Part shown: positions 24,844 to 34,206 of the stretch, in pieces | How positions within the stretch are numbered: the first letter of the stretch is position 1 | Layout: each line of letters begins with the position of its first letter | Assembly: GCA_965277875.1 (NCBI GenBank) | Contig: CBDIDV010000002.1 | Coordinates: 2,542,001-2,606,000 of the forward strand | Length of the DNA stretch: 64,000 bases | Reading direction: 5' to 3' | Source of the DNA: CAWFQB01 sp965277875 | Lineage (GTDB): Bacteria > Armatimonadota > Chthonomonadetes > Chthonomonadales > Chthonomonadaceae | Made by a program: the position numbers and the translations under genes | The notes under the pieces: model-generated | The model's input: only the letters and a program-made list of their open reading frames with translations | The model's database searches: none | Told to the model about the DNA's origin: nothing

Positions 24844-26001
24844 ATGAGCAGCGGACACGAACCGCAGGCGACGAACGCGACACGCGCTTCGGAGGCGGCA
24901 AATACCGCGCATAACGCGCCGAACCGGGCGCGTGTGCTGATTACGGGCGCGAACGGCTTTGTGGGCCGGCATCTGATCGCGCATCTGCTCGGCGAAGACG
25001 CTGCCACGCCCGGTTCGGAACCCAACGCGCCGCATGGCGAGCAAATGCCGCCCGCCTCCGTCTTGACGGGGGAGATTTATGCGGCCTGCCTGCCCGCGCA
25101 CGTTGCGGAAGCGGGCCGCGAGACAGGCGCGTCGTTTGATGCGGCGGGATGGATCGGCGGCGGCGCGAACGGGCGCGTTGATGTCGTGGGCCTGGAACTT
25201 GACGATGCCGAGAATCTGAAAAAACTTGTCCGCGACCTGGCGCCGACCCACATCTACCATCTGGCGGCGCGGTCGTCGGGAGCGGACGCGGATCGAGACG
25301 CCGTGTTTCAGGCCAATGTCGCAGGCACGCGCAATCTGCTGGAAGCCGCGTCGGAACTGCGCCCGTTCCCCCGCGTCCTTCTGGCAAGCACGGGCTATGT
25401 ATACGGCAATACGGACGCGCAGCGTCCCGCCCGCGAGGACGATCCCATCGGCCCACTGTGGCGCTACGGCGCGTATGCCGACAGCAAAATCGAAATGGAG
25501 ACCGTGGCCCGCGCGTATCGCGGGTTCGCCGTGGTCGCCCGCGCGTTCGCGCATACGGGGCCGGGACAGCTTCCGCAATTCGCCGTGCCGGCCTTCGCGC
25601 ATCAGATCGCGCGTATGGAAAAAGGACTGGAGCCGCCCATTTTGCGCGTCGGCAACCTGGACGCGTGGCGCGACCTGCTGGACGCGCGGGACGTGGTGCG
25701 CGCCTATGCCCGCCTGATGATGCGCCACACCTGGGACGGCGTGGCAGGCGAGCCGTTCAACGTGGCGACCGGAACGCCCGTGCAGATACGCGACGTGGTG
25801 GCCCGTCTGTGCGCCCTGAGTACGCTGCAGCCCGAAATCGTCGTGGACCCGGCCAGGCTGCGCCCGCTCGACATCGCCTGCTCGACCGGCGACCCGGCCC
25901 GCCTGCGCGCCGCCGTGCAGTGGCAGCCCGCGTATACCCTCGACGACACCCTGCGCGACATGCTGGCCTATCTGCGCGGCCAACAGCACACTGCGGCGTA
26001 A
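24844..26001 (+). CDS. rmd: GDP-4-dehydro-6-deoxy-D-mannose reductase-like protein
   Basis: The 385-residue short-chain epimerase/reductase has the NAD(P) motif LITGANGFVGRHLIAHLL at about residue 35, ASTGYVYGN (active-site Ser/Thr), and YGAYADSKIEMET (catalytic Tyr and Lys). The segment VGNLDAWRDLLDARDVVRAYARLM is typical of Rmd enzymes, which reduce GDP-4-keto-6-deoxymannose to GDP-D-rhamnose. The first 33 residues are extra. It starts 9 bases after gmd ends, with TAGGAGAA overlapping the gmd stop, so it is co-translated. Context (next to gmd) strongly supports the role, though an epimerase making another 6-deoxyhexose cannot be excluded. Confidence 0.85.
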   Translation: MSSGHEPQATNATRASEAANTAHNAPNRARVLITGANGFVGRHLIAHLLGEDAATPGSEPNAPHGEQMPPASVLTGEIYAACLPAHVAEAGRETGASFDAAGWIGGGANGRVDVVGLELDDAENLKKLVRDLAPTHIYHLAARSSGADADRDAVFQANVAGTRNLLEAASELRPFPRVLLASTGYVYGNTDAQRPAREDDPIGPLWRYGAYADSKIEMETVARAYRGFAVVARAFAHTGPGQLPQFAVPAFAHQIARMEKGLEPPILRVGNLDAWRDLLDARDVVRAYARLMMRHTWDGVAGEPFNVATGTPVQIRDVVARLCALSTLQPEIVVDPARLRPLDIACSTGDPARLRAAVQWQPAYTLDDTLRDMLAYLRGQQHTAA

Positions 26002-26185
26002 GGCTACGGACAGTATTCGGGTTTTTACGCGACTAGGGCCGGGCGTCCACGCGCAGCGAAGAACATCGTCCGGCGAACGACAGACCGCCTGGCGTTTACG
26101 CCGTGATGTACCGGCGCATCATACGGCCACAAGATGTGGACAAACACAAAACCTCGCCGCATGATGCCCCCTCTTCAGGAACAAA

Positions 26186-28231
26186 TTGGACACTCAGTAT
26201 ATGCCACACGACGATGTTTCTTCCGGCAGCCAAACAACCCGGCAGCCAGTGCGGCCGGGAGCGGCCGGGTCACGCCTGTCTCGGATACAAACCTTTTTAG
26301 AACCCTCCGGCAACCGTTGGATTGTTGTTGTCGGCGCTATTCTGTGGCTGCTGCTGATGGGGCCTCCCGGCGTGGCCGATTCGGCGCGTGACGGCGCCTT
26401 AGTAGACTGGTCCTGGCAGGCGTGCAACGGCTACTTTCTCCAGCATCACCTACACGCCGGCATTGATTTCGTATTTCCTACCTGGGTGCTGGGCTATTTC
26501 TACGGCGGGGCCTATGATCGCCCGCTGTACTGGTTCTACTATGCCTGGCAGTTCCTGTTGGCCGGATGCCTGAGCGTCAGCATCACGCACTTTGCGCTTC
26601 GTTTCCCCCGTTCGTCCGAGCGCCTTGCCGTGCTGATTGTCAGCGCCATCGCTCTGACGTTGTTACGCGCCGATTTGCTTTATTTCGTGCTTATGCTGCT
26701 GGCAGGCAGCGCCCTGCTGTTTTCGTCAAGCCCCCGGATAGAACGCATCCTCCCGATTTTGCTGCTGCTGACGACGATGTCCCTGGTGAAGTTTTCATTC
26801 TTGTCCGTCGCGATTATCATTGTTGCGTTCGCGGCCCTGCACAGCATCGTGAATTCCATCGTCAATCATAAAGTAATGCTGTGGGCGCTTCTTTTGTCGC
26901 CGCTGCTGTTCGCCCTTGTTTTTGCCGGCATGTGGTTACTTTTCAGGCAGCATCTGACGGATCTGCCGACCGCCCTGCGTAATGAGGCTGCCGTCAGCAT
27001 TGGCTACAATGACGCGATGGGCGTGTCGAGCAGGGCTATCACCCTGTACGCGGGCGTGATTGCTTTTGCGACGTTCGGACTGCTGCTTCTAAAGGCGCGC
27101 AAGCCCGGCGCGTTCAACCCGACAAGCGGAATCGCGCTGCTGCTATTTGTCGCGCTGGTTTTGTGGAAGCTGGGCTTTGTGCGCTCCGATGCCGGACACA
27201 CAGGCATATTTTTTGGCGCGACGCTGATCCTGACGATGCTTCTGCCGGTCTATTTCGGGCGGCACGAAACGCAGACTTTGTGGCATCGTCGTTTGAGCTG
27301 GGCATGTGTCGCCTTCTGCCTGGGAGCGATCATCAGCAGCAGAGGCTTCAGCTCTATGGGGGCATCCTGGATACGCCAGCCGTTTGCCAGCGCTGGTTTT
27401 GCCTTCGCTCCGTGGCGGGTACAACAACAGCTTGAGGCGAAACAATCCCACCTCGACGCAGAGTGCGATCTGCCGGAGACACGCGCGATTGTGGGGAACG
27501 CGCCGGTTGACGTCGTCTCCTACGATCAGGAGATCGCGCTGTCGAACCATTTGAATTTGCGGCCCAGACCCGTCTACCAGGGTTACAGCGCGTACTCCAC
27601 GTATCTGTGTTCGCTCAACGCTGCTTTTTATCGCGGCCCGCAGGCCCCGGCCTATGTGCTGTTCAAACTGCAAACCATAGACGTTAAATTCCCGACGCTC
27701 GACGACAGTCAGATCATTCTGGAGCTGCTGCGCTCCTACCACCCGATTCTGGCTGAAAAGGGCTATACGCTGCTGGCGCGCAATGTTCGCTTGTCCGTTA
27801 TAGCGCGTCGGCAGCCCCGTACCTATCAAGTACAGTTGGAACAGGAGATCACCCTGGCGGACGATGCGCCCTGTCACCTGCTTGAGCTGCATACACGCGG
27901 CACGGCAGCAGGCAAAATCAGAGCCGCGCTGCTGCGTCCCGACAATATCACAATAGCGATCCACCTGGACGACGGGGAGATGATACGCTACCAGATGCCG
28001 CCGAAGATGGCCGAAACAAGCGTGCTGCTTGATCCCCTGCTAGAAACCAGCCGGGACGTAGTACGTCTCTATGCGGGGCTGTCTTGCAGGCGTGTACATA
28101 GCTTTAGTTTGCAGTCCGATCATTTCACGACGACGCAAAAGTTTGAGGTGATTTTGACCCCCCTGGACTCTGTTGTCGGAGAAAACCTGCCTCCTGCACA
28201 GGCAGACCTGATGCTGCGTCAGGTGAAATAG
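26186..28231 (+). CDS. Polytopic membrane protein of the polysaccharide locus
   Basis: The 681-residue protein has about 10 membrane segments from residue 45 to 410 (for example WIVVVGAILWLLLMG, LLLLTTMSLVKFSFLSVAIIIVAFAAL, WALLLSPLLFALVFAGMWLLF), then a soluble C-terminal domain of about 270 residues. It resembles the general build of GT39/GT83-like or O-antigen-related membrane proteins but has no clear catalytic motif that I can assign. The start is a TTG at 26186 with AGGA five bases upstream, or the ATG at 26201. It lies after gmd-rmd and before an acyltransferase, so a role in surface glycan assembly is likely (inference). Confidence 0.7.
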   Translation: MDTQYMPHDDVSSGSQTTRQPVRPGAAGSRLSRIQTFLEPSGNRWIVVVGAILWLLLMGPPGVADSARDGALVDWSWQACNGYFLQHHLHAGIDFVFPTWVLGYFYGGAYDRPLYWFYYAWQFLLAGCLSVSITHFALRFPRSSERLAVLIVSAIALTLLRADLLYFVLMLLAGSALLFSSSPRIERILPILLLLTTMSLVKFSFLSVAIIIVAFAALHSIVNSIVNHKVMLWALLLSPLLFALVFAGMWLLFRQHLTDLPTALRNEAAVSIGYNDAMGVSSRAITLYAGVIAFATFGLLLLKARKPGAFNPTSGIALLLFVALVLWKLGFVRSDAGHTGIFFGATLILTMLLPVYFGRHETQTLWHRRLSWACVAFCLGAIISSRGFSSMGASWIRQPFASAGFAFAPWRVQQQLEAKQSHLDAECDLPETRAIVGNAPVDVVSYDQEIALSNHLNLRPRPVYQGYSAYSTYLCSLNAAFYRGPQAPAYVLFKLQTIDVKFPTLDDSQIILELLRSYHPILAEKGYTLLARNVRLSVIARRQPRTYQVQLEQEITLADDAPCHLLELHTRGTAAGKIRAALLRPDNITIAIHLDDGEMIRYQMPPKMAETSVLLDPLLETSRDVVRLYAGLSCRRVHSFSLQSDHFTTTQKFEVILTPLDSVVGENLPPAQADLMLRQVK

Positions 28232-28402
28232 CTTTAGTAGCCTCAATGACCTTAACTCTCTTGCCGGAGGATGCCTGAACACTCTAAGGCTCGCCGTGGG
28301 GATAGATTGTTTGCGAACCCTTCGGGCCATGTCAGGCGCGTTTCCTGGCCCATCCGCTATCATATTCCGCTATCATATAATGAAAGGTGCAAATAAATTT
28401 CT

Positions 28403-29521
28403 ATGGCCGCAACCGACTCGATACCCATACAATCAAGACCCATACAATCAACACCGCCTGCGACCGAACAGCCGCCGAAACAAAACCCGCATCGGAACAA
28501 CCTTAACTTTCTGCGGGTGGTTCTCGCGACCCTGGTGATTCTCAGCCACTCGCCCGAAATAGTAGACGGCAATCGCCACCGGGAGATACTGACACGCCTG
28601 TTCCACACGATTAGTTTTGGGGAGTTTGCCGTAGACGGATTTTTCATTCTCAGCGGCTATTTGATCGTGCAATCGTGGCTGCGCAGTAAAACGCAGTCGG
28701 ACTATTTGAAGAAGCGCGTGCTGCGTATCTATCCCGGCTACCTTGTGGCTTCCCTGATCAGCGCGTTTGTGGTCGGCCCGCTGGGAGCGGCCAATGCAGG
28801 GCAGTACCTGGCGCAGATGCACTATAAGAATTTCATCAAGTATCTGATTTTGCTGCACGGGCCGCAAACGCCCCCCACTTTTGTCGGCCTGCCCTACCCC
28901 GTCGTCAACGGGGCGATGTGGACCATCTTCTACGAGTTCGAGTGCTATCTGCTGGTGATGGCGCTCGGATTGCTGGGCCTGTTTCGGCAGCGCGGGATAA
29001 TCGCGGTCTGCCTTTTGGGGGCGTTACTAATGGAGGTTTACACGGCCCGGTACGGACTCCCACTCCGCTTCAACAACATTCTCATCGGCGATGTTTCCGC
29101 ATGGCCCCACTTCCTCACGTTCTTCCTGGCAGGAGGCTGCTTTTATCTGTACAAAGACCGCATCGTGTACAGCCCGCGCGGAGCCTGGATCGCGCTGATC
29201 CTGCTCACAGTCGCCCTGTTCCATCATCTGACCGCATTGGCCGCCCTGCCTGTGTGCGGCGCGTATCTGCTGCTGTATGTGGGTCTAAAGCCCGGCGGCC
29301 CGTTTGCCAGAGTGGGCGAGCGGCACGACATTTCGTATGGGCTGTATTTATACGCCTGGCCCTTGCAGATACTGCTCGCCTGGTATTTTCGCGGCATCAA
29401 TCCCTGGCTAATGTTCGTTCTCGTCTTGGGGAGCGGATCTTTCCTGGCCTTTTTAAGCTGGCGCTTTGTGGAAAAGCCGGCGCTGTTGCTGAAGAAGCGC
29501 GTTACCGCGTCGGCGGCTTAG
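28403..29521 (+). CDS. Acyltransferase 3 family membrane protein (OafA-like)
   Basis: The 372-residue protein matches the acyltransferase 3 family. After a hydrophilic start (1-35) comes NLNFLRVVLATLVILSHSPEI, with the catalytic-type His in the first membrane segment, then FAVDGFFILSGYLIVQSWL, the FFxLSG motif. About 10 membrane helices follow, ending with SYGLYLYAWPLQILLAWYF and FLSWRFVEKPALLL, another hallmark. It transfers acyl groups, usually acetyl, to sugars of an exported polymer. It lies in the polysaccharide locus and converges with a glycosyltransferase gene 72 bases away. Confidence 0.88.
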   Translation: MAATDSIPIQSRPIQSTPPATEQPPKQNPHRNNLNFLRVVLATLVILSHSPEIVDGNRHREILTRLFHTISFGEFAVDGFFILSGYLIVQSWLRSKTQSDYLKKRVLRIYPGYLVASLISAFVVGPLGAANAGQYLAQMHYKNFIKYLILLHGPQTPPTFVGLPYPVVNGAMWTIFYEFECYLLVMALGLLGLFRQRGIIAVCLLGALLMEVYTARYGLPLRFNNILIGDVSAWPHFLTFFLAGGCFYLYKDRIVYSPRGAWIALILLTVALFHHLTALAALPVCGAYLLLYVGLKPGGPFARVGERHDISYGLYLYAWPLQILLAWYFRGINPWLMFVLVLGSGSFLAFLSWRFVEKPALLLKKRVTASAA

Positions 29522-29593
29522 GCATTTCAGGCGTTCCAAAAAGGTTTGTTGGAGGTTTGCTGGAGATTTGATTCAGGGGCGGCGGGGGCGTAA

Positions 29594-30841
29594 TCATGCC
29601 GCCGCTACCTGGGTCAGGTTCTGCTCGAGGCGGTCTATGGCGGCGGCAAGCGACCATTTTTCCACCACGTAGCCCCGGCAGGAATTGTGGATACGCGCGT
29701 ACAAATCTTCGTCGCAGCGCAGCCTGTCAATCGCGTTCGCCATCTGCTGCGGGTCGGGTTCGGCCAGCAGTCCGTTGACGCCGTCAACAATCGTCTCGCG
29801 CAGGCCACCCTCGGCGACCGCGACCACGGGCAGCCCACACAAATTCGCCTCCAGGGGCGCAAAGCCGAATGGCTCCAGGAACGGGGCGTAAACCATCATT
29901 TTGGCGCGACTCAACAGATCGACAAGCTCCTTGTCGCTGACCATCACCCTGGGTTCAAACTCCACGCCGAGCGATTGCGCCATCGCCACCATCTTTACGT
30001 CAAAGTCGCCGTCCACAAAGTTGCCGACCCAGACAAGGCGGGGACGCGGGAGTTTGGTTCGGGCAAGCGACCGGATGACGAACTCGATGTTTTTGCCGTC
30101 CTGGAAGGCCCCCAGGCCGATCACGAAATCTTCCCTGACCTGCTCCCCCTCCTCGAACAGGGCGGCGTCAATGCCCAGATAGCAGACTCTGCCGACAATG
30201 CCATAGGCGCGAAACACGGACTCGCGGCTAAAAATGGAATTCACGAGAATGGCGTCATAAGCGCGGGCGTTGTACACCTCTTCGCGGGCGCGCAGGCGCA
30301 CCGACTCCAGGGCGAGCGTTTGACGCCGCCGGGATGCAAGCGCCTTGCCCGACAGCCAGGACTGGCCGGGCGGGCCTGCAATCCAGACCTGCGAGGGCCG
30401 TCCGTCGGGGCCGGCGCGAAAACCCTCGTACAGATGACGCGCCGGCTCCTGCAGATAAACCAGTTTGGGCATATCCACGCACCGGCCAATGGGCGGGCAG
30501 GCGGAAAACTGGCAACTGTTGGCGAACAGCACATCGAATTTGCCGGCCGCTATCTCCTCGGCGCATTGTCGGCTATGCTTGCCAAGCGCGTCCACCATAA
30601 CCGTGGCCTGCGCGTACTTGCCTGCCGCGCGCTCGAACAGCGTGCGCGGCGGCCCCCAGACACGATCCATCGGCACGATGTGCTGTGTAACAAGCCCGCC
30701 AAGCGGCAGATACGTCTGGTCTGCCGTGGGCGGACACCACGCTTCCACATGATGCCCCCGCTCCACCAGTCCGCGCACATGGTAGTATAGCGCGCGTTTT
30801 GCGCCCCCGCTCGGCAGATTATACCAAACCGCGATCTTCAT
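29594..30841 (-). CDS. Glycosyltransferase family 4
   Basis: The 415-residue enzyme starts at the ATG at 30841 (MKIAVWYNLPSGGAKRALYYHV), not the upstream extension that reads through a repeat. It has the GT-B layout of GT4: the N-terminal glycine-rich loop NLPSGGAKR, DAILVNSIFSRESV, GIGAFQDGKNIEFVI at mid-protein, and the C-terminal E-x7-E motif in EPFGFAPLEANLCGLPVVAVAEGG. It is predicted to use a nucleotide sugar to extend the polymer at the inner membrane. It is a close paralogue of the GT4 at 35461. It lies downstream of a GT2 gene on the same strand. Confidence 0.9.
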   Translation of the reverse strand: MKIAVWYNLPSGGAKRALYYHVRGLVERGHHVEAWCPPTADQTYLPLGGLVTQHIVPMDRVWGPPRTLFERAAGKYAQATVMVDALGKHSRQCAEEIAAGKFDVLFANSCQFSACPPIGRCVDMPKLVYLQEPARHLYEGFRAGPDGRPSQVWIAGPPGQSWLSGKALASRRRQTLALESVRLRAREEVYNARAYDAILVNSIFSRESVFRAYGIVGRVCYLGIDAALFEEGEQVREDFVIGLGAFQDGKNIEFVIRSLARTKLPRPRLVWVGNFVDGDFDVKMVAMAQSLGVEFEPRVMVSDKELVDLLSRAKMMVYAPFLEPFGFAPLEANLCGLPVVAVAEGGLRETIVDGVNGLLAEPDPQQMANAIDRLRCDEDLYARIHNSCRGYVVEKWSLAAAIDRLEQNLTQVAAA

Positions 30842-30854
30842 AGTGTAGAGTCCA

Positions 30855-30914
30855 GAGATAGAAAAACAGGAATAGAGAAACAGAGATAGAGAAACAGAGA
30901 TAGAGAAACAGAGA
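30855..30914. repeat. Short tandem repeat AGAGATAGAGAAAC
   Basis: The unit AGAGATAGAGAAAC and close variants repeat three to four times with a period of about 14 bases between the GT4 start and the GT2 stop. On the minus strand this is the leader of the GT4 gene. Copy number may vary. Confidence 0.7.
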
Positions 30915-30955
30915 GGGGAAGACAGGAAATGCAACCTGGCAATGCTAACCGGAGA

Positions 30956-31927
30956 TCAAATGAAATTACGGAACCGCACATAGGATTTAAGGGCATGGCG
31001 GTACTGTCTTGCGGCCTCGATGGGATGTCCCTGGCGCAGACTTTGACCACCCCATTGCAGGCGGTCTTCATAGTCCCGGAAGTGGCGACTGCCCAACAGA
31101 CACCTGCGCGCAAGCGCCTGCTGCGCCGCGCTCAAACCCGGCAGGCAGAGAATCTTGCGGCTGACGACCTCCTGGGCCGCAATCATTTTGTCCCGCTGGC
31201 CCGACGTGTTGGCGGCATGAAAGCGCCAGCCGACCACAACGCTGTCCGTATACGCGAGACTGCCCGCGAGGGTCAGGCGCAGCCACAGGTCCCAGTCATC
31301 GCACGGAACGGTCTGCGGGTCGAAGCCGCCAAGCGCGTCGAGCGCGGATTTGCGTATCAGCGCCTGCCCGACCGTGTAGATCGGATGCCAGTAAGCCTCT
31401 ACGCCGAACGTCGTAGGCTGGTTCGGGGATAGAGTGACGACGCGCCGGCCCACGATCTCGCGCCTGCGTCGGCTCTTTTGCTCGATTTGCAGCATGTCGG
31501 CGTTCAGTTCAGAGGGGTTACACGGCTCGCCCACAGAATCAATCACCGTCGCTACGCCATGCGCGCCCACGCCGGACGGCAGAGAGCGGGCCGCACCGAG
31601 CAGGGCGTCCAGCGCGTTCGGCCTCCACAGGTCGTCGTGATCCAGGTACGCGATGTATTCCGAGGCCGGGTCGGCCTCGGCAAGGCCGCGATTGCGCGCG
31701 CTTGCGATGCCCCCGTTCGCCTGCCTCACCACGCGAATGCGGCTGTCCTGATCCGCAAGTGCCTGTGCCAGGGCGGGTGTACCGTCCTTAGAGCCGTCGT
31801 CCACGACGATCAACTCCCAATCGGCAAACGTCTGCGCCTGCACGCTGCCCACAGTCTGCATGAGGTAGCGTTCGCCGTTATACGTGGGGATCACAACGCT
31901 GATGACAGGCGGCGTTACAAAAGGCAT
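30956..31927 (-). CDS. Glycosyltransferase family 2
   Basis: The 323-residue enzyme has the GT-A layout of GT2: ISVVIPTYNGERYLMQTVGSV at the N-terminus, WELIVVDDGSKDGTP, the nucleotide-sugar-binding YLDHDDLWRPNALD (DxD-like), and a C-terminal acceptor region with CDDWDLWLRLTLAG. There are no membrane helices, so it is cytoplasmic or peripheral. It is a paralogue of the GT2 at 36816. It lies between the methyltransferase and GT4 genes on the same strand and probably adds one sugar of the repeating unit. Confidence 0.9.
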   Translation of the reverse strand: MPFVTPPVISVVIPTYNGERYLMQTVGSVQAQTFADWELIVVDDGSKDGTPALAQALADQDSRIRVVRQANGGIASARNRGLAEADPASEYIAYLDHDDLWRPNALDALLGAARSLPSGVGAHGVATVIDSVGEPCNPSELNADMLQIEQKSRRRREIVGRRVVTLSPNQPTTFGVEAYWHPIYTVGQALIRKSALDALGGFDPQTVPCDDWDLWLRLTLAGSLAYTDSVVVGWRFHAANTSGQRDKMIAAQEVVSRKILCLPGLSAAQQALARRCLLGSRHFRDYEDRLQWGGQSLRQGHPIEAARQYRHALKSYVRFRNFI

Positions 31928-32032
31928 AGCAAGATCTTTTCGCTCCGATTACTTGGATTTACTGCAAGTCGGCGTGGAGATACCGTTAGCAGGGCGGTTT
32001 GCTCCGCTGCAAACGCGCCGCTCTGAAACGCG

Positions 32033-32869
32033 CTACTCGGATTTGGAGCTTCTTACGACCTTGCGACCCGCGCGCCGCACGGCATCGGCGATCTTCCAAC
32101 TGCGGCTGTTGTAGATGGCGTCGTAAGATATCTTCGTCCAGTTGTATAGATCGCGATACATGCTGCGCTCGTTCGCGATGCCCGCGCTTTCAAAAGCGCG
32201 GCGGACAAGCTGCGCCTGCTCCTCGGAGTATCCTACCATTTCCCGTATCAAGGGAGGCTGATTGTCGCTCAGAGCCAGTACCCCCAGGCCGTTGCAGTGG
32301 TGAAACTCGAACGTTGTCGCATATCTCTGCTTGATTTCTTTCCAAAAGTTGATGACGCCGAACAGTTCGCGCACAACGCAGATGTCATGGAAGAGGACGA
32401 TGCCGTCCGGCTTCATTTTGGGCAGCCACGTTTCAAAATCATGCTTTACGGCCTCGTAGCTGTGAAAGCCGTCAATGTGCAGGATGTCAACGCTCTGATC
32501 CTCGAACTGGAGCAGCGCCTCATCGAAGGTGCAGCGCAGCAGATGCGAAAAACCGGAATACAGCGGGTCGTGGTGCTTTTTCAAGTCTTCCAGAATGTTG
32601 GAGCCATAATTTATCGCCATGTTCGGGTCGCCCTGCCAGGTGTCCACGGCATAGCACTGTGTATTCAGCTTCAGCTCCGCCACGGCCTGGCAGAACGCGC
32701 AGTACGACGCGCCCGCATACGTTCCCAGCTCCACCAAGACCTGGGGCCGGGCCGCTTCCATCAGAAACATGGCAAAAGGAACATGCTCCTGCCACGCCGA
32801 CTGCGTAATCAGCCGTTTGGGTGTCATATAAAGAATAGGATGATCCAGAGGATTGAACGACGATTTCAT
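32033..32869 (-). CDS. Class I SAM-dependent methyltransferase
   Basis: The 278-residue enzyme starts at the ATG at 32869 (GAGG seven bases upstream). Residues 40-60 hold the SAM motif VLVELGTYAGASYCAF, followed by CYAVDTWQGDP (acidic ribose-binding residue), DILHIDGFHSYEAVKHDFETW and DGIVLFHD. This is the Methyltransf_24 pattern, common in glycan loci where such enzymes methylate or terminate sugar chains. It lies between the Wzt ATPase and the GT2 on the same strand, so terminal methylation of the exported glycan is a reasonable inference: the Wzt here has a C-terminal domain of the kind that recognises modified chain ends. Confidence 0.85.
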   Translation of the reverse strand: MKSSFNPLDHPILYMTPKRLITQSAWQEHVPFAMFLMEAARPQVLVELGTYAGASYCAFCQAVAELKLNTQCYAVDTWQGDPNMAINYGSNILEDLKKHHDPLYSGFSHLLRCTFDEALLQFEDQSVDILHIDGFHSYEAVKHDFETWLPKMKPDGIVLFHDICVVRELFGVINFWKEIKQRYATTFEFHHCNGLGVLALSDNQPPLIREMVGYSEEQAQLVRRAFESAGIANERSMYRDLYNWTKISYDAIYNSRSWKIADAVRRAGRKVVRSSKSE

Positions 32870-32952
32870 ATTGGCCTCAAAGCAATACATCGAAAACGAC
32901 AAATCTAAAACAAAATAACGTCAACTCAGCAGAACTGATGCCGCGCCGAAAT

Positions 32953-34206
32953 TCAGCCATCTTGGGACACGGCCCAATCCAGTTTTGGGCTGATGATGCC
33001 GGGACGATTTTGATGGCCCATGCCGCGCAGGGCGGTCTCCACGACACTAAAGCTGAATACCTGGTCGGCGGTAAAGTGGCGCGAGTTGGGCGCATCGTCA
33101 ATATGCAGGGTCGCCACATAGCCGCCCGGACTGAGCAGCCACGCGGGAACCGTGCAGCGCGCCGTATACGTGCCGGCGGCCCGGTCGCATGGCGAATTGC
33201 CGTCGCTGTCCGGCTCGGCGGTCGAAAACACGACGATGCCCGTGGACGTGTACAGGATCACGCCCACGCGGCAAAACGGCATTTCGCGGCGCAGCGTATA
33301 TCTTAGCTCGAAATCGAACGCTTTGTCGGATACCAGGTCGCCGGACACCTCCTGCTCCTCTTGCAGCAGCCTCAGATGGGTGATGGCGGCGATCTGCGCG
33401 TCGTCCCATTGTTCCAGTTCCCACTGCCCGCCGCTGACCGCCTGATCGGAAAGATACTTGCCGATGATGTCGTTGAGGTTCCCGATGTCGCGCACGCGGC
33501 CCTTTTGAAGCCACACGGCGGACTTGGCGATCTCGCCCAAAACGGCCATGTTGTGACTGACGATGAGAACCGTGTTGCCGCTGTTGGAAACGTCCTGCAT
33601 CCGGTTCAGGCACTTTTGCTGAAAGGCGTAGTCGCCCACGGCCAGCACTTCGTCCACAATCAAAATATCGTTGTTGAGATGCGCGGCGACCGCAAAGGCA
33701 AGCCGCACGTACATGCCGCTGGAATAACGCTTTACGGGCGTGTCCAGAAACTTTTCCGTGCCGGAAAACTCGACGATGGCGTCGAACTGGCGGGCGATGT
33801 CAACCCGGCTCATGCCCAGGATCGCGCCGTTAAGGAAGATGTTTTCGCGGCCCGTGAGTTCCGGGTGAAACCCTGTGCCGACTTCGAGCAGGCTGCCCAC
33901 GCGCCCGTGCAGGTCTATCTGGCCCGTCGTCGGCTCCGTGATGCGCGACAGGATTTTGAGCAGGGTGCTTTTGCCGGCCCCGTTACGCCCGATGATGCCG
34001 ACGACATCGCCCTTCTTGATGTCGAAATCCACGTCCTGGAGCGCCCAGAACGTCTCTTTTTCCGGCTTTTGCAGCGGGTTTTTCAGCTTATGCACCAGGG
34101 CCTCAGCCGCCGTGGTGTGCTTTGCAGAATTGTGCGCGATGGTATAGGATTTGCTCAGGCCGCGCACCGAAATAGCGGTATCGCCTTTTGTCGAATTAGA
34201 TGACAT
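32953..34206 (-). CDS. wzt: Polysaccharide ABC exporter, ATPase subunit (Wzt-like)
   Basis: The 417-residue protein has an ATPase domain (about 12-250) with Walker A GRNGAGKS (73-80), RYSSGMYVRLAFAVAAHL (signature) and Walker B DILIVDEVLAVGD. The N-terminal insert and TELTGRENIFLNG-like FHPELTGRENIFLNG are typical of the polysaccharide/teichoic acid class. Residues 280-410 form a Wzt-type C-terminal immunoglobulin-like domain (FDFELRYTLRREMPF, YTARCTVPAWLLSPGGYVATL). The ATG at 34206 is favoured over the TTG at 34212; it overlaps the wzm stop region by 11 bases. It energises export of an undecaprenyl-linked glycan with Wzm. Confidence 0.92.
   Translation of the reverse strand: MSSNSTKGDTAISVRGLSKSYTIAHNSAKHTTAAEALVHKLKNPLQKPEKETFWALQDVDFDIKKGDVVGIIGRNGAGKSTLLKILSRITEPTTGQIDLHGRVGSLLEVGTGFHPELTGRENIFLNGAILGMSRVDIARQFDAIVEFSGTEKFLDTPVKRYSSGMYVRLAFAVAAHLNNDILIVDEVLAVGDYAFQQKCLNRMQDVSNSGNTVLIVSHNMAVLGEIAKSAVWLQKGRVRDIGNLNDIIGKYLSDQAVSGGQWELEQWDDAQIAAITHLRLLQEEQEVSGDLVSDKAFDFELRYTLRREMPFCRVGVILYTSTGIVVFSTAEPDSDGNSPCDRAAGTYTARCTVPAWLLSPGGYVATLHIDDAPNSRHFTADQVFSFSVVETALRGMGHQNRPGIISPKLDWAVSQDG

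Noticed and set aside
23077..25989. A 970-residue open frame on the minus strand opposite gmd and rmd
   Set aside because: It is a shadow of the high-GC plus-strand genes, with runs of Arg, His and Val and no recognisable motif. The plus-strand Gmd, intein and Rmd explain the sequence fully.
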